The notes below the pieces were generated by a model. It saw only the letters and a program-made list of their open reading frames with translations. It did not search any database and was not told the DNA's origin. From NCBI GenBank assembly GCA_025331445.1, contig JAIWNE010000045.1, forward strand, positions 124,001 through 188,000: 64,000 nucleotides of DNA, read 5' to 3'. Of this stretch, positions 1 to 10,739 are shown piece after piece (the first letter of the stretch is position 1; each line of letters starts with the position of its first letter). This DNA is from Blakeslea trispora (lineage: Eukaryota; Mucoromycota; Mucoromycetes; Mucorales; Choanephoraceae). A program made the position numbers and the translations under genes.

Positions 1-836
1 GCATAGCTGGAAACTATTCTGTGAGACAAAGTTACAAATCAAATCCAATCATCTCATGTCTGAAACGGTGCTTTAATATTCATGGTATTATTGTCACCAA
101 TAAAGTTTCCCTTCTTGGTTTTCCCTCTCTTAGTAGCTATTGTTACTGATCATGCTACTGATAACCTCGCTTTTTCTGTAAATTGCCCTTCTGTAAGACA
201 TGCCCTCCTAAGCTATAGTGTTGTTAGCTTTTTGCTTGGTATGTGTGAATTACATGTTACCTTCTAGGTTTTAAATTAGTTACTTCTTGGATCTAGTCTT
301 TAAACTACTTCTTTAGATATAAAACCTAAATAGGTTTGTCAATATGTGTTATAGGATAAGATAAAACACGACGAACCTGCCTTTATTCATCTCAGTAATC
401 AATGACAAATGAAGATACCAAATACTGATGATGAGTTCAATTCATTTATCCAAGTATTAGCTACTATAGTTCAGCCAATACTTGATCTGTTTCTGAGAAA
501 CATAAGGTTAATTTTAAGCAAGATAGTCATTACTATCTTCACATGCTGTTTCTTTCATGTCGATCCTACACAGAAAAGAAAGTATTGCTCTCGGATTTTC
601 CTTTTTGCAATATGCCTGCCTCCTCTGACTTCAAAAAAGAGGAAAAAAACAAACATTGCCCTTTGCCTCATCGTTTTGTACAGGTTCAATCATCTAACAA
701 AAAAAAAGTGCAAATTTTTCTAATTAGTGATATGCAATCGGCTTCATTCATTCAAACGTGACATTTCTTGTTGAGTTACTGAATGATGGTCCTTAGACAT
801 GCTGAACTGAAACCTCTTTTTTTCTTTTGTCCATAG
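1..836. other. unassigned AT-rich DNA
   Basis: Several short open frames occur here, but none has recognisable protein character, coherent splice sites or family resemblance. I see no RNA gene. Confidence 0.4.
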
Positions 837-926
837 ATCGCAACTTTCGCACTTGCCGTTCTTATTGTTTTTGTGTCACAGAGTTTAAGAAAGCTCACTG
901 TGACACCTGAACCACGTACTCAATAA
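837..926 (+). CDS. possible terminal exon of an unidentified membrane protein
   Basis: A T-rich stretch ending in CCATAG is followed by a 30-codon open frame ending in TAA. It encodes a hydrophobic helix (ATFALAVLIVFV) and a short basic/polar tail, which looks like the last exon of a tail-anchored or multi-pass protein. No convincing upstream exon was found in positions 1-836, so the gene may begin outside the window or this may be chance. It is reported only because acceptor, hydrophobic segment and stop fit together. Confidence 0.22.
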   Translation: MATFALAVLIVFVSQSLRKLTVTPEPRTQ

Positions 927-1329
927 CTCAACTTCAGTTTCCATACAAAATGATGTAGTTAAATAGACTAAAGAAATAGAGCCGAAACCAGTGAAATGAA
1001 AATAGTGACCCCATCTGACACATTGTGTTAGCAATCCGTAGATCAAGTTTTTGTTCTCATAAGGCTTTTGCTAATTGTATGTTAAGATAACATAAAATCA
1101 GTTCTTCATCTATGGGTTTACTTGTCTTTTTCTTTCTTTTGAAAGCTGATAAGGAAGCTGTGCCTATGTGGAATGAAGGTTGTATACTTGTTGTATTTCT
1201 TAACTTTTAAATGTTGTCCCAAGACGTTCGTCAGCACAGTTACCTCCTTTGAATAGAGCATCTAGACCCTTACTTAATTGAGCAACAAGTATCACTCTAG
1301 AGTCCTTAGTCTGCTCAGTTGCACAAACC

Positions 1330-2010
1330 AAGATGATAGTATTTGTAAGATTATTTTAGCTCAGACGAAACAAAAGAAACAGACAAAAGACTTATGTCAT
1401 TAAAGTAGCTCATGTTGAACATACAGTGTATCCATCCTCAATTGAAAGGCAGGCAAAAGAACAAACAAAAAAAAAGTCTGTTCATTTTGATCAGAACAGA
1501 CACGCGTTAACAATCATATCAAAATACATGCCTTTTTTCCAAACACACACTCTTTTGCATATTGTATAAATAGCAAAAAAAGCGCGTGGCTATTAATCCA
1601 AGCAATCATTAGCAAATAGCTCACAGTCTACTGAACAGCTTTCTTACCTGTGTATACGTAGCATTCATTTTTACAATAATTAGAGAATATTTTTTTCTTT
1701 GTTTTTATAAAGCAGATTGACCACATTACTGACCAATGTCCTCATTGGCTGATATACTGATTGTTTGTTTATTCTTTGTATAGACTAGTCTATATCAATG
1801 TACATTTCAATGTTTTGTTGAACAGTTCAAAAAGACCACACTTCTATCATTAGCTCGAGAAGAGAATAATATTGGCATAGAGTATTCATAATGATTACTG
1901 CTCAATATTCTGCAGTAAAAAAAAAGAGAACAAAATGATTTATCGATGCTCTCGTATTAATAAAAGCATGCAAGTTAATTAGCTGATCATGTCATATAAA
2001 CAGCCAATTA
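1330..2010 (+). repeat. dispersed repeat, copy A
   Basis: This block matches the reverse complement of about 31690-32340 over several hundred bases with many substitutions and small gaps. Shared landmarks in the same order include CATTTTGATCAG, AATACATGCCTT, TCATTAGCAAATA, a GAACAGCTTT..TTACCT stretch, GTCCTCATTGGCTGATATA and ATTGTTTGTTT. The other copy lies inside the Tc1/mariner-type element at 30683-34111, directly upstream of its cargo gene. Copy A has no recognisable cargo gene beside it, so it looks like a decayed or solo copy of the same mobile segment. Edges are approximate. Confidence 0.75.
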
Positions 2011-2340
2011 ACATACATATGTAGACGTGTTTATTTTGATAGTTAGTCTGCTTATACAGCTCATCTTGTTGGTTGCGCCTATGATTTAGACAATTGTGGA
2101 GAGAGTGTTTGCTTTGGTATTGCAGGAAAAGTAGACAGTACTTAAGCTTGCTTAGTTGTTGGCGAATCTTACTGACTCAATGTCTCTTATTGTGCCCAGA
2201 CAGCTTCATGTACTTTTAGTGTACCAAATTGTAGTGTATAGTGCTAATGAATCCTATATCTTCCTTCCTATTTTCTCAACACAATAATATATTGTGTACA
2301 ATAGGTAACAAGTCTTTGCCTTTGGTACTTTGACATCTAA

Positions 2341-2481
2341 CAATTTCTTATCAAACTCAGTTTTGCCATGGCCATCAACAAGTCTCAAGGTCAATCACTT
2401 ATTAATGTTGAGATTGACCTCCGTACTTTACCATGGACTCATGGCCATCTATATGCTGCAGGGTATACATGTCTTGCATAA
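2341..2481 (+). pseudogene. Helitron/PIF1-type helicase C-terminal fragment
   Basis: One frame reads FAMAINKSQGQSL then DLRTLPWTHGHLYAA, which matches the late helicase motifs of PIF1 and Helitron Rep/helicase proteins (FAMTINKSQGQSL, HGQLYVALSR). The frame opens just after a TAA at 2338-2340 and ends at TAA 2479-2481. The expected ALSR motif is broken, and later similarity drifts into another frame. This is a short dead remnant of a Helitron or a PIF1-like gene. No Helitron termini could be defined; a 10-bp stem hairpin lies downstream. Confidence 0.75.
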
Positions 2482-2589
2482 ATCTGACCAACAAAACCTT
2501 CACCGAAAATATGACTTTGTTTGCCTAGAGCATGTTGAACATAACACATTGCTTCGGTCGATACTCTTTTATGATTACTTTCTACATAT

Positions 2590-2616
2590 AAAAGACTAAG
2601 AACTATTTAGTCTTTT
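2590..2616. other. 10-bp stem hairpin
   Basis: AAAAGACTAA at 2590-2599 pairs with TTAGTCTTTT at 2607-2616 around a 7-nt loop. It sits about 110 bp past the helicase scrap. It could be a Helitron 3' hairpin or chance; no CTRR terminus follows directly. Confidence 0.4.
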
Positions 2617-2691
2617 CTTTTTTGTTTGGTTACCCGCGCATTTGATGTCCTTTTTTTTTAATACATTGTGATACCTCTCAGACAATCGTAG

Positions 2692-2696
<5 letters not shown>

Positions 2697-2725
<29 letters not shown>
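2697..2725. repeat. (CA)n microsatellite
   Basis: An uninterrupted run of about 14 CA dinucleotides, followed by T-rich DNA, beyond the 3' end of the ATP3 gene. Confidence 0.95.
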
Positions 2726-2727
<2 letters not shown>

Positions 2728-2852
2728 CACAATCATGACAGCATCTTTTTTTTTTTCAATTTTTATTATGATACATTGTTACAAAGAAAAGAAGTGAAGA
2801 TCACACAATACCTTTCTTTTTATTTTTTTGAGAGTGAAAGCGATAAGATAAT

Positions 2853-4121
2853 TTAAAGAGCAGAAGCACCAGTAATAATATCAATCAATTCGTTGGTAAT
2901 AACGGCTTGACGACCACGGTTGTAGGTCATGGTCAACTTGCCAATCATTTCACCAGCGTTCTTGGTAGCGTTCTCCATAGCAGCACGCTTAGCACTCATT
3001 TCAGAGGCATGACCTTCAGCCATAGCCCAGTAGAGACTGTTGGCAAAAGTGAATTCTTGAAGGTTAGCAAGAACATCGTCTTCGATTTCGTAAACAGAAA
3101 AGTTGGGGGAGCTCTTGAAAGCATCTTGAGAGAAAGCAGGGATAGTTTGAGCTTCGTAAGAGACAACAGAGTTGAACTTGTTGTAGACAATGTTGGCAGC
3201 ATCAAACTCGATTTCGGAAGACTTGATGATGTCGACAATAGAAGAAGCTTCTTCGAAAGTGGGGACATCCTTACCGATTTGGTTGAAAGTGAGACGGATG
3301 TTCTTACGAACAACACGACTCAATTGAGCCTTGGGCTTATCACCGAGAACAACGAGTTCGGATTCGGGGCTTTCGTTGAGGGCCTTACGGGTGGCCTTGG
3401 AGACACTGGAGTGGATACCACCACAAAGACCACGGTCAGAGGAAGAAGCAATGTAAAGAGTCTTGGCATCGTCAGCAACCTTGGTTTCAGCGCTTTCAAA
3501 GAGAGCTATTCGAAAATGATTTGCATTGAAAATTAGTCTTCTGTAGTCAATAATAGAACGATTTGACAAATGTCATCCACAGTATCGCGTCTGCTTTTTT
3601 TTTCTCTCTCCTTTCTATCTGTTCTCTATCTTCTCTCGTCTCTATACACACACACACACATCTTCCTCTTTCTCTCTCTCTCTCCTTTTTTTCTTTATAT
3701 TGTCTTGTGTTCAATCGATAAAATGAGATACGTACAGTTAGAGGCTTGACCGAAAACACGGGCAGCTTCCATACCACGTTGAGCCTTGGTGACCTTGGTG
3801 GAGGCAATCATCTTCATAGACTTGGTGATCTTTTCGATGTTTTGAACAGACTTCAAACGTTGTTGAACTATTGTTTAAACTGGAGTTAGTTGTCTTTTGT
3901 GGTGCTTGAAGTGATTGTTTGCTTACTTTCTTTAAGGGTGGCCATGTTACGGACCTGAGTGCTACATTGAAAAATAAGTAAATGAGTCAACTATGTTCTA
4001 TAGAAACAGAATAAAAAGATAGACACGCATAAAGAGTGAATTTGAGTTTATTTTTTCTTTTAGCTTACCCCATGGGAGCCTTGCAGGCACGAACAGTTTG
4101 ACGAGCGACGGGAGCCAACAT
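2853..4121 (-). CDS. ATP3: mitochondrial F1-ATPase gamma subunit
   Basis: The central rotor shaft of mitochondrial F1Fo ATP synthase. Four exons join in frame: 4121-4069, 3961-3927, 3867-3736 and 3505-2853, giving 290 residues, a normal length for the fungal protein. Diagnostic segments are the N-terminal coiled coil (LKSVQNIEKITKSMKMIAST), SSDRGLCGGIHSS in the Rossmann-like domain and the conserved C-terminus RQAVITNELIDIITGAS. The first about 20 residues, MLAPVARQTVRAC..., are basic and Ala-rich like a mitochondrial presequence. The 230-nt third intron (3735-3506) carries CA and CT microsatellites. The gene is divergent from the SUMO protease gene, sharing about 550 bp of upstream DNA. Confidence 0.95.
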
Positions 4122-4669
4122 GTTGTTAAAATCAAGTAAGACGGAAGGGAAAAGTTGGTTCTAATTTTTTTACTTTTTTTTTTTACACCTGGGTGAGGCG
4201 TATGGCAGCCAGCCTATGAGAGATTGGCTACTAAAACCCCCCCAAAAGAGTGATGTCACCTCGTTATTGATTTTCCAATATTTTTTAAGCTGTGACTTTT
4301 TTGTCTTTCTTTTGATTTATTTTCATTCATTGTCTATTGCATTAACGAATAAAAACCATAGAATACACATAAACTAGCTTTCGTGTCAACTAGAGACATT
4401 CCCTATTTCGAGAACAATAGCTTTCTTGTCGAGACAATAAGCGCTGTCTCCGTTTTTTTTTTCATGTTTTGTAGAGTCAAAATAAGCTTTTCAATATACC
4501 AAATCTAGACGTGTTTTAAGATAAACGAGAAAGAAAGGGCTTTATTAATTTTAAGCTTACAGTGGCACCACCATTCACCTAACTGAGTCATACAATTTTC
4601 TTTATTTTATTTTTCTTTCCATTTCTTTTTTTTTTTTTTTTAAACATTTCATATTAAACTACAACAGTT
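4122..4669. promoter_or_regulatory. shared divergent promoter region of ATP3 and the Ulp1 gene
   Basis: About 550 bp between two divergent start codons, with long T and A runs. I see no clear TATA box or named operator. Confidence 0.5.
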
Positions 4670-5961
4670 ATGCGTGATAAGCTTTTAGCCAGAGCAATTC
4701 CTGTTGACTTTAGTTATCCTCAACATCATAAAAAGACAAGAAGTGGTAAAGGAAGCCCAAGCTACATTGCTTTCTCAACTAGACTCATTCCCCCACAATA
4801 GACTCCATCCCACCCTATAGCTTCTATTCGAAATTAGCAGCCATGTCAACTACAAAACAGGAGCAAACTGAAACATACGAGACAAGCAAAGATGACCAAG
4901 AAGAAGAAGAGAAGGATGAGTTTGATGGACTCTTGGAGAGGCTGGATTCATTGACTGTAGTAGACACACCCACTCAAGCAGAACAACAAAAGACAAAGGT
5001 AAGTGTTTAGATAGAGGTACTTCCTTGTCCGTATCACTCATTCAACTTTTCTTTTAGTTTCTTGACTTGAGATCAAATATACTCAATGTAAGACATACAA
5101 GAGTAGAACAAGAAGGCAGGCATGTCAAACTTATTTCTTACAGTAGATCTTGGCAGAACCTCATCTTCAGTCAACACGATTCGAGCAGCGATGGAAACAA
5201 TCAGCAATACCTGAACGTAGAGAGACAGTAAAACCTTTGACCGAAAAAGAGAATCAACTGGTAGACAGATTGTTCCGAAAAGGACAATCCGGTCAAGTAG
5301 CTGAACTTCGGAATGCCATGGTCAGCTACAAAGACATCTATAGACTCTATCCTGAGACTTGGTTAAATGACGAGATTATCAATTTCTATTTCGAATTGAT
5401 TTCCGAACGAGCCAATAAAACAGAACAACTGCCTCAGATTCACTGTTTCAACACTTTCTTTTGTTCTACCTTACGAGATCAAGGTTACGCTAAAGTGAGA
5501 CGATGGACCAAACGTGTTAGTATCCTAATCCTTGTCTTGTAGGTGCTTTTATTCTTATTGTTCTTTTTTTTTCTATATAGGTGGATATATTTCAAAAGGA
5601 TTTGTTGTTTGTACCTATCAATCAATCCTATCATTGGGTACTGGGCGTGATGGATATCAAACATAAAAAGGTGTGTGTCTATGATTCTCTGCATGGAAAT
5701 CATGACCGTACACTAGATTTGTTTCTGGATTATTTGGAGAAAGAGCATTTGGACAAAAAGAAAGAATCACTGGATACATCTGATTGGATAAAAGAAACAC
5801 CTAAAGATATTCCCCGTCAAGAGAACATGTCTGATTGTGGTGCATTCACTTGTACATTTGCAGAGAGATTATCGAGGGCAGTGCCCTTTCACTTTTCGCA
5901 GAGTGATATGACCACCATTCGAAGACGCATGGCTCTCAACATTGTAAATAAAGCTATTTAA
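4670..5961 (+). CDS. Ulp1-type SUMO-specific cysteine protease
   Basis: A C48 family protease that matures SUMO and removes it from targets. Five exons join in frame: 4670-4745, 4802-4998, 5058-5087, 5147-5515 and 5581-5961, giving 350 residues. The catalytic core is in the last two exons: TWLNDEIINFYF substrate groove, His242 in YHWVLG, Asp259 in VYDS, the oxyanion Gln304 and Cys310 in RQENMSDCGAF. The acidic N-terminal third (DDQEEEEKDEFDG) is probably regulatory. The start and first intron are inferred: without that intron the 4670 frame stops at a TAG, with it the frame is continuous. An internal ATG at 4848 is an alternative start. The long Asn-rich termini of Ulp2 types are absent. Confidence 0.9.
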
Positions 5962-7715
5962 TAAAGAAAAGAAGAGAAGAAAAAAGGGGCTATCCGGTAA
6001 CTCCCTCCCTTTTCTTTTTACATTTTCTGTCTTTCCTTTCTTTTTTATGCTAAGTCGATCTGTGTTACAGTTAACTTCTTTGGATTTCTTTGTATAAGTT
6101 CATGGCTTAATAGTAAAGCGTACCGAGAATTTCACCTTCTTTTCGCTCTCTATGAATGTTATTGCTTGTTTGATTCTCTTTCTCTAACTCAAGGACATGT
6201 TGTTTGAAAGTGAGTTGGGATAAAAATGAGCGAAACTATATTAAAATTCCTTAGAATCGAATCTTTCCATACTACATGAACAGGTCTATATCAGCAAAAC
6301 TCAGGCCCTTATCATGACTGATTCCCTACTACTGTAATCCTTGACTGACCTAGACAGTTACAATATATCCCCAATTAGAATTAACTCAACAAAGTCAAAT
6401 AACCTACACAAATGAGGGCTTGATTCTCGAATTTACAAAGTAAAACTCAAGCCAAAATAATGATAGCTTAAAGGCTCTTGTAAACCAAACAAACAAAAAA
6501 AAGAAGTACTTGATTTTTCTTTCTAAAAAGAAAAAAATAGCATACAGCCATTTATAGTAGAGTAGTACAATGTTCGTCAATACACAACTAACCATATTGT
6601 TTCTTCCTCATTTATACAAACTCATTATTGTGATAAGAAAAAACTTAATGCTTCGTGTTTCCCTATTGAAGTGACCAAGTACTTTAAGTTCTGTTTCAAG
6701 AAAGAAAAGAACAAAGAGGCAAAAATGAAAAAAGCGATTTAACTCTAGTGTAAATTTGCTAGTCAAAAATGATCTTTTGTTTGTTTTTCTTGTCACTTGG
6801 TCTAATTTCTTTTACAATCGATTGGGTGCAGGAAAACATCTACCTAGCCTGTCTGGTCTAATTCAAGAAAAAAAAGCAAAAAAAAGGAAATAAACCTCAT
6901 CAAGACTGATTCGCTTCAAGCAAGCTGTATTTAGAAGAGAAAAGAGCTTATGACAACATAATTCAAGCATCCATATCTAGGTAAAGTCCGAAGATTTTTA
7001 GGACGCACCTAGATTTTCTTGAACAAAGAAAAGAAGGAGGAGAGAGAGGGGGGGGGGATACCTTTGAAATGTATGGTAGTACAATCTCTAAGAAAGTAAC
7101 TCAAGATCTAGAAAAGGAAGCACAGGCCAATGTCTAGCATATGAAAATCAACATAGGCTACACACAAGCTACATCTGAAGATTTCACATAATAGATTTTC
7201 CTGACGAAAAATAAATAAACAAATACATCTATTTGCAAAGAAGACACTTTTACGTATGAAACGAACAGCAAGAGAAATGTTGCTTTTATTGAGGTATTAA
7301 AGTTTATCAAGAAAGAGCTTATCTTGTTTATGGATGGTCTAATGCTTATTTGGAACTGCGCTTGTTGTTTTCTCTCTATCTCCCCCAAAGTGTTATTGTA
7401 ATAACGAACCCATATAAAATAATATCACCTCATTCTCACGCGATCCTTTGCTTTTCTTTTGCTTTTTCAACTCTTTTCTTTCTTTCTCAGAATGGGTAGA
7501 ATTGATGGACATCAACTCTCAGAAAATGGTATGTATTTTAAGCCAGACACATGTCCCCCTTTTTAAAAAATGTTGTCAATTATGTGTAAAAAGAGAAGAG
7601 TTTAAAGATAAGAACATTTCAATGAGCTTATCTCTCCCTCTCTTTTGTTCTACTTTCTTTTCTTTTCTTGAGGAGATTGTGTGATTAATCTCTTCTTTTC
7701 AAATTCTATTGAACA
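5962..7715. other. intergenic region
   Basis: About 1.75 kb without a supportable gene. It has AT-rich low-complexity frames, one strong hairpin at 6975-7014 and a G10 tract at 7048-7057. The part after 7450 is pyrimidine-rich and probably holds the promoter and 5' UTR of the perilipin-like gene. Confidence 0.5.
6975..7014. other. two-part inverted repeat (hairpin)
   Basis: ATCTAGGT (6975-6982) pairs perfectly with ACCTAGAT (7007-7014). Inside it, GTCC (6986-6989) pairs with GGAC (7001-7004) around an 11-nt loop. The two stems are separated by a small internal loop (3 nt and 2 nt). No known RNA family is recognised and no protein gene is within 650 bp. Confidence 0.55.
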
Positions 7716-8822
7716 ATGGAAGGCCAAAATGGACATGCAATGGAATACAATAAGACGAATGGTGCCACTGTCGACACAAAGACAAAAGCGTCATCAAACA
7801 ACATATCAAGCCGTTTTATAGGACGCGTTGCCTCTATCCCACTCATCAAGGACAGTATGTCAACAGCACAAAACATGGCCAATAAGACTTTTATTGGTAG
7901 ATATGCTCTCTCTACTGCTACGTCTTCTTATGAGTACGCTCTAAACAATCCCTGTGTTCAGACATATTATCAGCAGTACCTGCAACCTCATGCAGAAAAG
8001 GTAGATGAGCTGGGCTGTAGCTACCTAGATATCATTGAACAGAAGGTACCTGTGATCAAAAAACCTACTTCAGAAATCATTCCTTATCAAGCAATCAAAG
8101 TCAAGACCGATTCAGCACTCGGACATGTCACTCAGCCTGCTCATGTTGTCATCCAGTCAGTCAACAACAGGTTAGCAATGGCAGTGGATCACTTTGAAGG
8201 TGCTGTGAATACATATCTCCCATCTACAGAAGACGATAAAGAAGCAAGCACCGAAAGTAACCAAGTCAAGCGTGCCTATCATGTCTTGAACAAGGCTTCT
8301 CGTCGTGTAGTAACTCGATCTACAGCGCAAATTCCCAAATCGCGCGAAGAGATGGTTCGTCTAGCCGAAAACAATACAACTGTTCGAAACATCTATGAAC
8401 AACTCAAGATAATTCAAGAAACCATTGTCCAATCAACTGTTGTATACAGACAGGCTGCTGAGGAGAGATTGCCTACTTTTGTTGTCGCACGTGTTCATGC
8501 TACAGCAGAATATGTGTCTCAACTAATGAAATCTATTCAAACACACATTGAAAAATTAAACTTGGCCGGAACACCTGCTTGGGCCCAAGAGAGATTAAGT
8601 ACTTTAGTTGAGGCAACTCAACAACAGGTTGATTTGGTGCGCAAGGAACTAGTACGCACGGATATCAGTATGGCTGACAAATTCAAGCATGTAGCTAATA
8701 CTCTTCAGAACCAAGTGATGCCAGTTCTGGAAGACTTGAGTTCTCAGTTACTCCTTTTGAAGGAAAAAGTACAACAAGAACTTCCTCAATTGAATTTCCA
8801 ACAAAAGATAAAGACACAATAA
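7716..8822 (+). CDS. perilipin-like lipid-droplet coat protein
   Basis: Single-exon gene of 368 residues. The N-terminal segment around residues 33-60 (SRFIGRVASIPLIKDSMSTA) resembles the PAT/perilipin N-terminal motif found in fungal MPL1/CAP20 proteins. The rest is amphipathic helix without cysteine-rich or catalytic motifs, as expected for proteins coating triacylglycerol droplets. The long C-terminal helical part (residues about 220-360) would form the 11-mer/4-helix region. The ATG at 7716 precedes the conserved motif closely and follows a pyrimidine-rich leader. Role at the lipid-droplet surface is by family analogy. The 3' end lies 53 bp from the convergent COX20 gene. Confidence 0.75.
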   Translation: MEGQNGHAMEYNKTNGATVDTKTKASSNNISSRFIGRVASIPLIKDSMSTAQNMANKTFIGRYALSTATSSYEYALNNPCVQTYYQQYLQPHAEKVDELGCSYLDIIEQKVPVIKKPTSEIIPYQAIKVKTDSALGHVTQPAHVVIQSVNNRLAMAVDHFEGAVNTYLPSTEDDKEASTESNQVKRAYHVLNKASRRVVTRSTAQIPKSREEMVRLAENNTTVRNIYEQLKIIQETIVQSTVVYRQAAEERLPTFVVARVHATAEYVSQLMKSIQTHIEKLNLAGTPAWAQERLSTLVEATQQQVDLVRKELVRTDISMADKFKHVANTLQNQVMPVLEDLSSQLLLLKEKVQQELPQLNFQQKIKTQ

Positions 8823-8875
8823 AATAAAAACAGTGTTTGCTTTTTCTCTTTAAACAATCATAATAAATCTTATTT

Positions 8876-9402
8876 TTATGCATCTTTCTTGGGTTGTTCT
8901 AAACTGGTAGGTGTCTCAATGACAACATTGAAAGCACCATTCTTTCCTCGTTCTGTCACTGTCATTCTTTCGTCTGGCTTTGGCTTGGAATCTGTTGCTT
9001 TGACGATTAGCTTTAGTTTGTCCAGCTTTTGTCTTCTTTCCCATTGACAATATTCAAAAGAAACAACAGATACACCACAGAATGAGCCTACTGCCCAGTT
9101 GGCAGAGGTAGGAATAGATCGTCTAGAGAAAAATCGAAGCATACCCATAGTCACACCAACACCTATACCCCAATCATAAGCTCTTTAAACTCTCTCGTAT
9201 CCTATATTCAATACATTACCTATGCCATACAGTAAAGCATTTCGAGCACAAGGGATTTTATTGACATCTTTAAAATCATCCAACTTGACAGTCTAGACAG
9301 AACATTTTTTTTGTTTACTTAGTAAGCTATACAAGACTTAAGTTATCTTCCTCTTACTTTTAAGGCATCAACAAATTTAGGATTCTCTTGTTCTGAAGAC
9401 AT
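8876..9402 (-). CDS. COX20: cytochrome c oxidase assembly protein Cox20
   Basis: Chaperone of Cox2 in the mitochondrial inner membrane. Three exons join in frame: 9402-9358, 9292-9220 and 9162-8876, giving 134 residues. Family features are IPCARNALLYGIG leading into the first membrane helix and SANWAVGSFCGVSVVSFEY in the second, followed by a basic stretch (CQWERRQK). The last about 45 residues are polar and end in a Lys/Asp-rich tail. The middle exon boundaries fall exactly within the conserved LLYGIG-VGVTMG segment, which supports the splicing. It is convergent with the perilipin-like gene. Confidence 0.88.
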
Positions 9403-10739
9403 GGTTCAAGTAAAAGAAGTAAACAAAAAAAAAAAAAGGGAAAAGTAAACGACAGCATGAATTCAACATTTTTTCCTCGAGAAAATGCAAACATCTTATT
9501 CGTTAATGCCCTAAAGAAAGTCACGTTGGTGTTTAAAGCACCTAGAGCATGAATCTCTTTTTCTTTGAATTAAGCATAATCGCTGTAAGTGTTGCGTTGA
9601 TAATAGTACAATGCGCAAATCCTATAGAAGAAATTTAAAAAAACATTGGGAGCGATGATTTTATAAACGATTTTGCTGATTGTTTCAACAAATTCGAGAT
9701 TCAAGACTCGATCCAGATTTTATGCTTTACAGGTTTTACATAGGATCATATTGTGTCAAGGAGTCCTTCCAAAATTTGCTATGTACTAAGATTAAGGTGT
9801 TAAAAAAAGACAGTAAATGGATCCCATACATTTTTAGCCAAGGAAGCAAAGAATGCCTACTTTGTTTTATAAAGGCTACACAGAGCCCTATGCCCAACCA
9901 ATCTTCCTCATTGGTTTTAATCAAAAGTCTTTTTTTCCGGTAAAGAAATTAGGAAAGCTACAGCTTTTTCTTTATTCACTTTTACAAAGTAACTTGTATA
10001 GTATCTACACAAGGTAACTTCGAGAGCGAACATCTTAGTGGCAAAGCCAGATGCTTTAAACAACGTCTATTTGACCATGGCTTTGTAAGGAAAGTTCATC
10101 CTAAAAAGGTTATTTTGATCTAAAAAAAAACGTGAAATGCTGTCAAGATGTAAACACTCTTCTGTGTTGATGAGCATGATACTGCTCAGAATTGAGAGAT
10201 AAATGGTGCATACCACTTTCTTATTTTGGCTAAGCTATAACAACTGAAGATTATTTCTAAAGAAACCACATCAAATTGTCGCTATATATTGAGCAATGAT
10301 ATCATGACTCTGTGGTGTTGTCGCTTGTATAGAATCACTAGTATTTAACAAGCCTCAACTTTAAAGGTTGATTTTAGAGTCAGAGAATTCTCAGATTTGC
10401 AAGACATGAATTGTGGCAGTGCAATTATGATGAGGTTTTTGCTCTGACTGTGTAAAAAGACATAAATGTCAATCAATCTACATCTTCTTCCTATTTGTTG
10501 TTTTCAAAATATCGTGTTTTAGTGTATTGTGTAATTTTCCGGAAAAGAGCAGAGAAACAGAGCAACACTTTCTTCTATCAAACTCAGTGTTTAATCATAT
10601 TAGCCTCGTATCGTGTTTCCTTGTTTACATTAAACCAAAGCCAATATACTTTTCCTTGTTTGGAATCATATGACATAGGTGCAATCACATAAATACAAGA
10701 AATTATCTTGATCCATTCTATCACTCAAATACAACCGGC
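9403..10739. other. intergenic region
   Basis: About 1.3 kb with only short, non-convincing open frames. Nothing recognisable beyond promoter-like T/A tracts close to 9430. Confidence 0.45.

Noticed and set aside
2907..3536. 209-codon open frame antisense to ATP3
   Set aside because: It is a shadow of the strongly biased codon use of the real gene on the other strand and has no family character.
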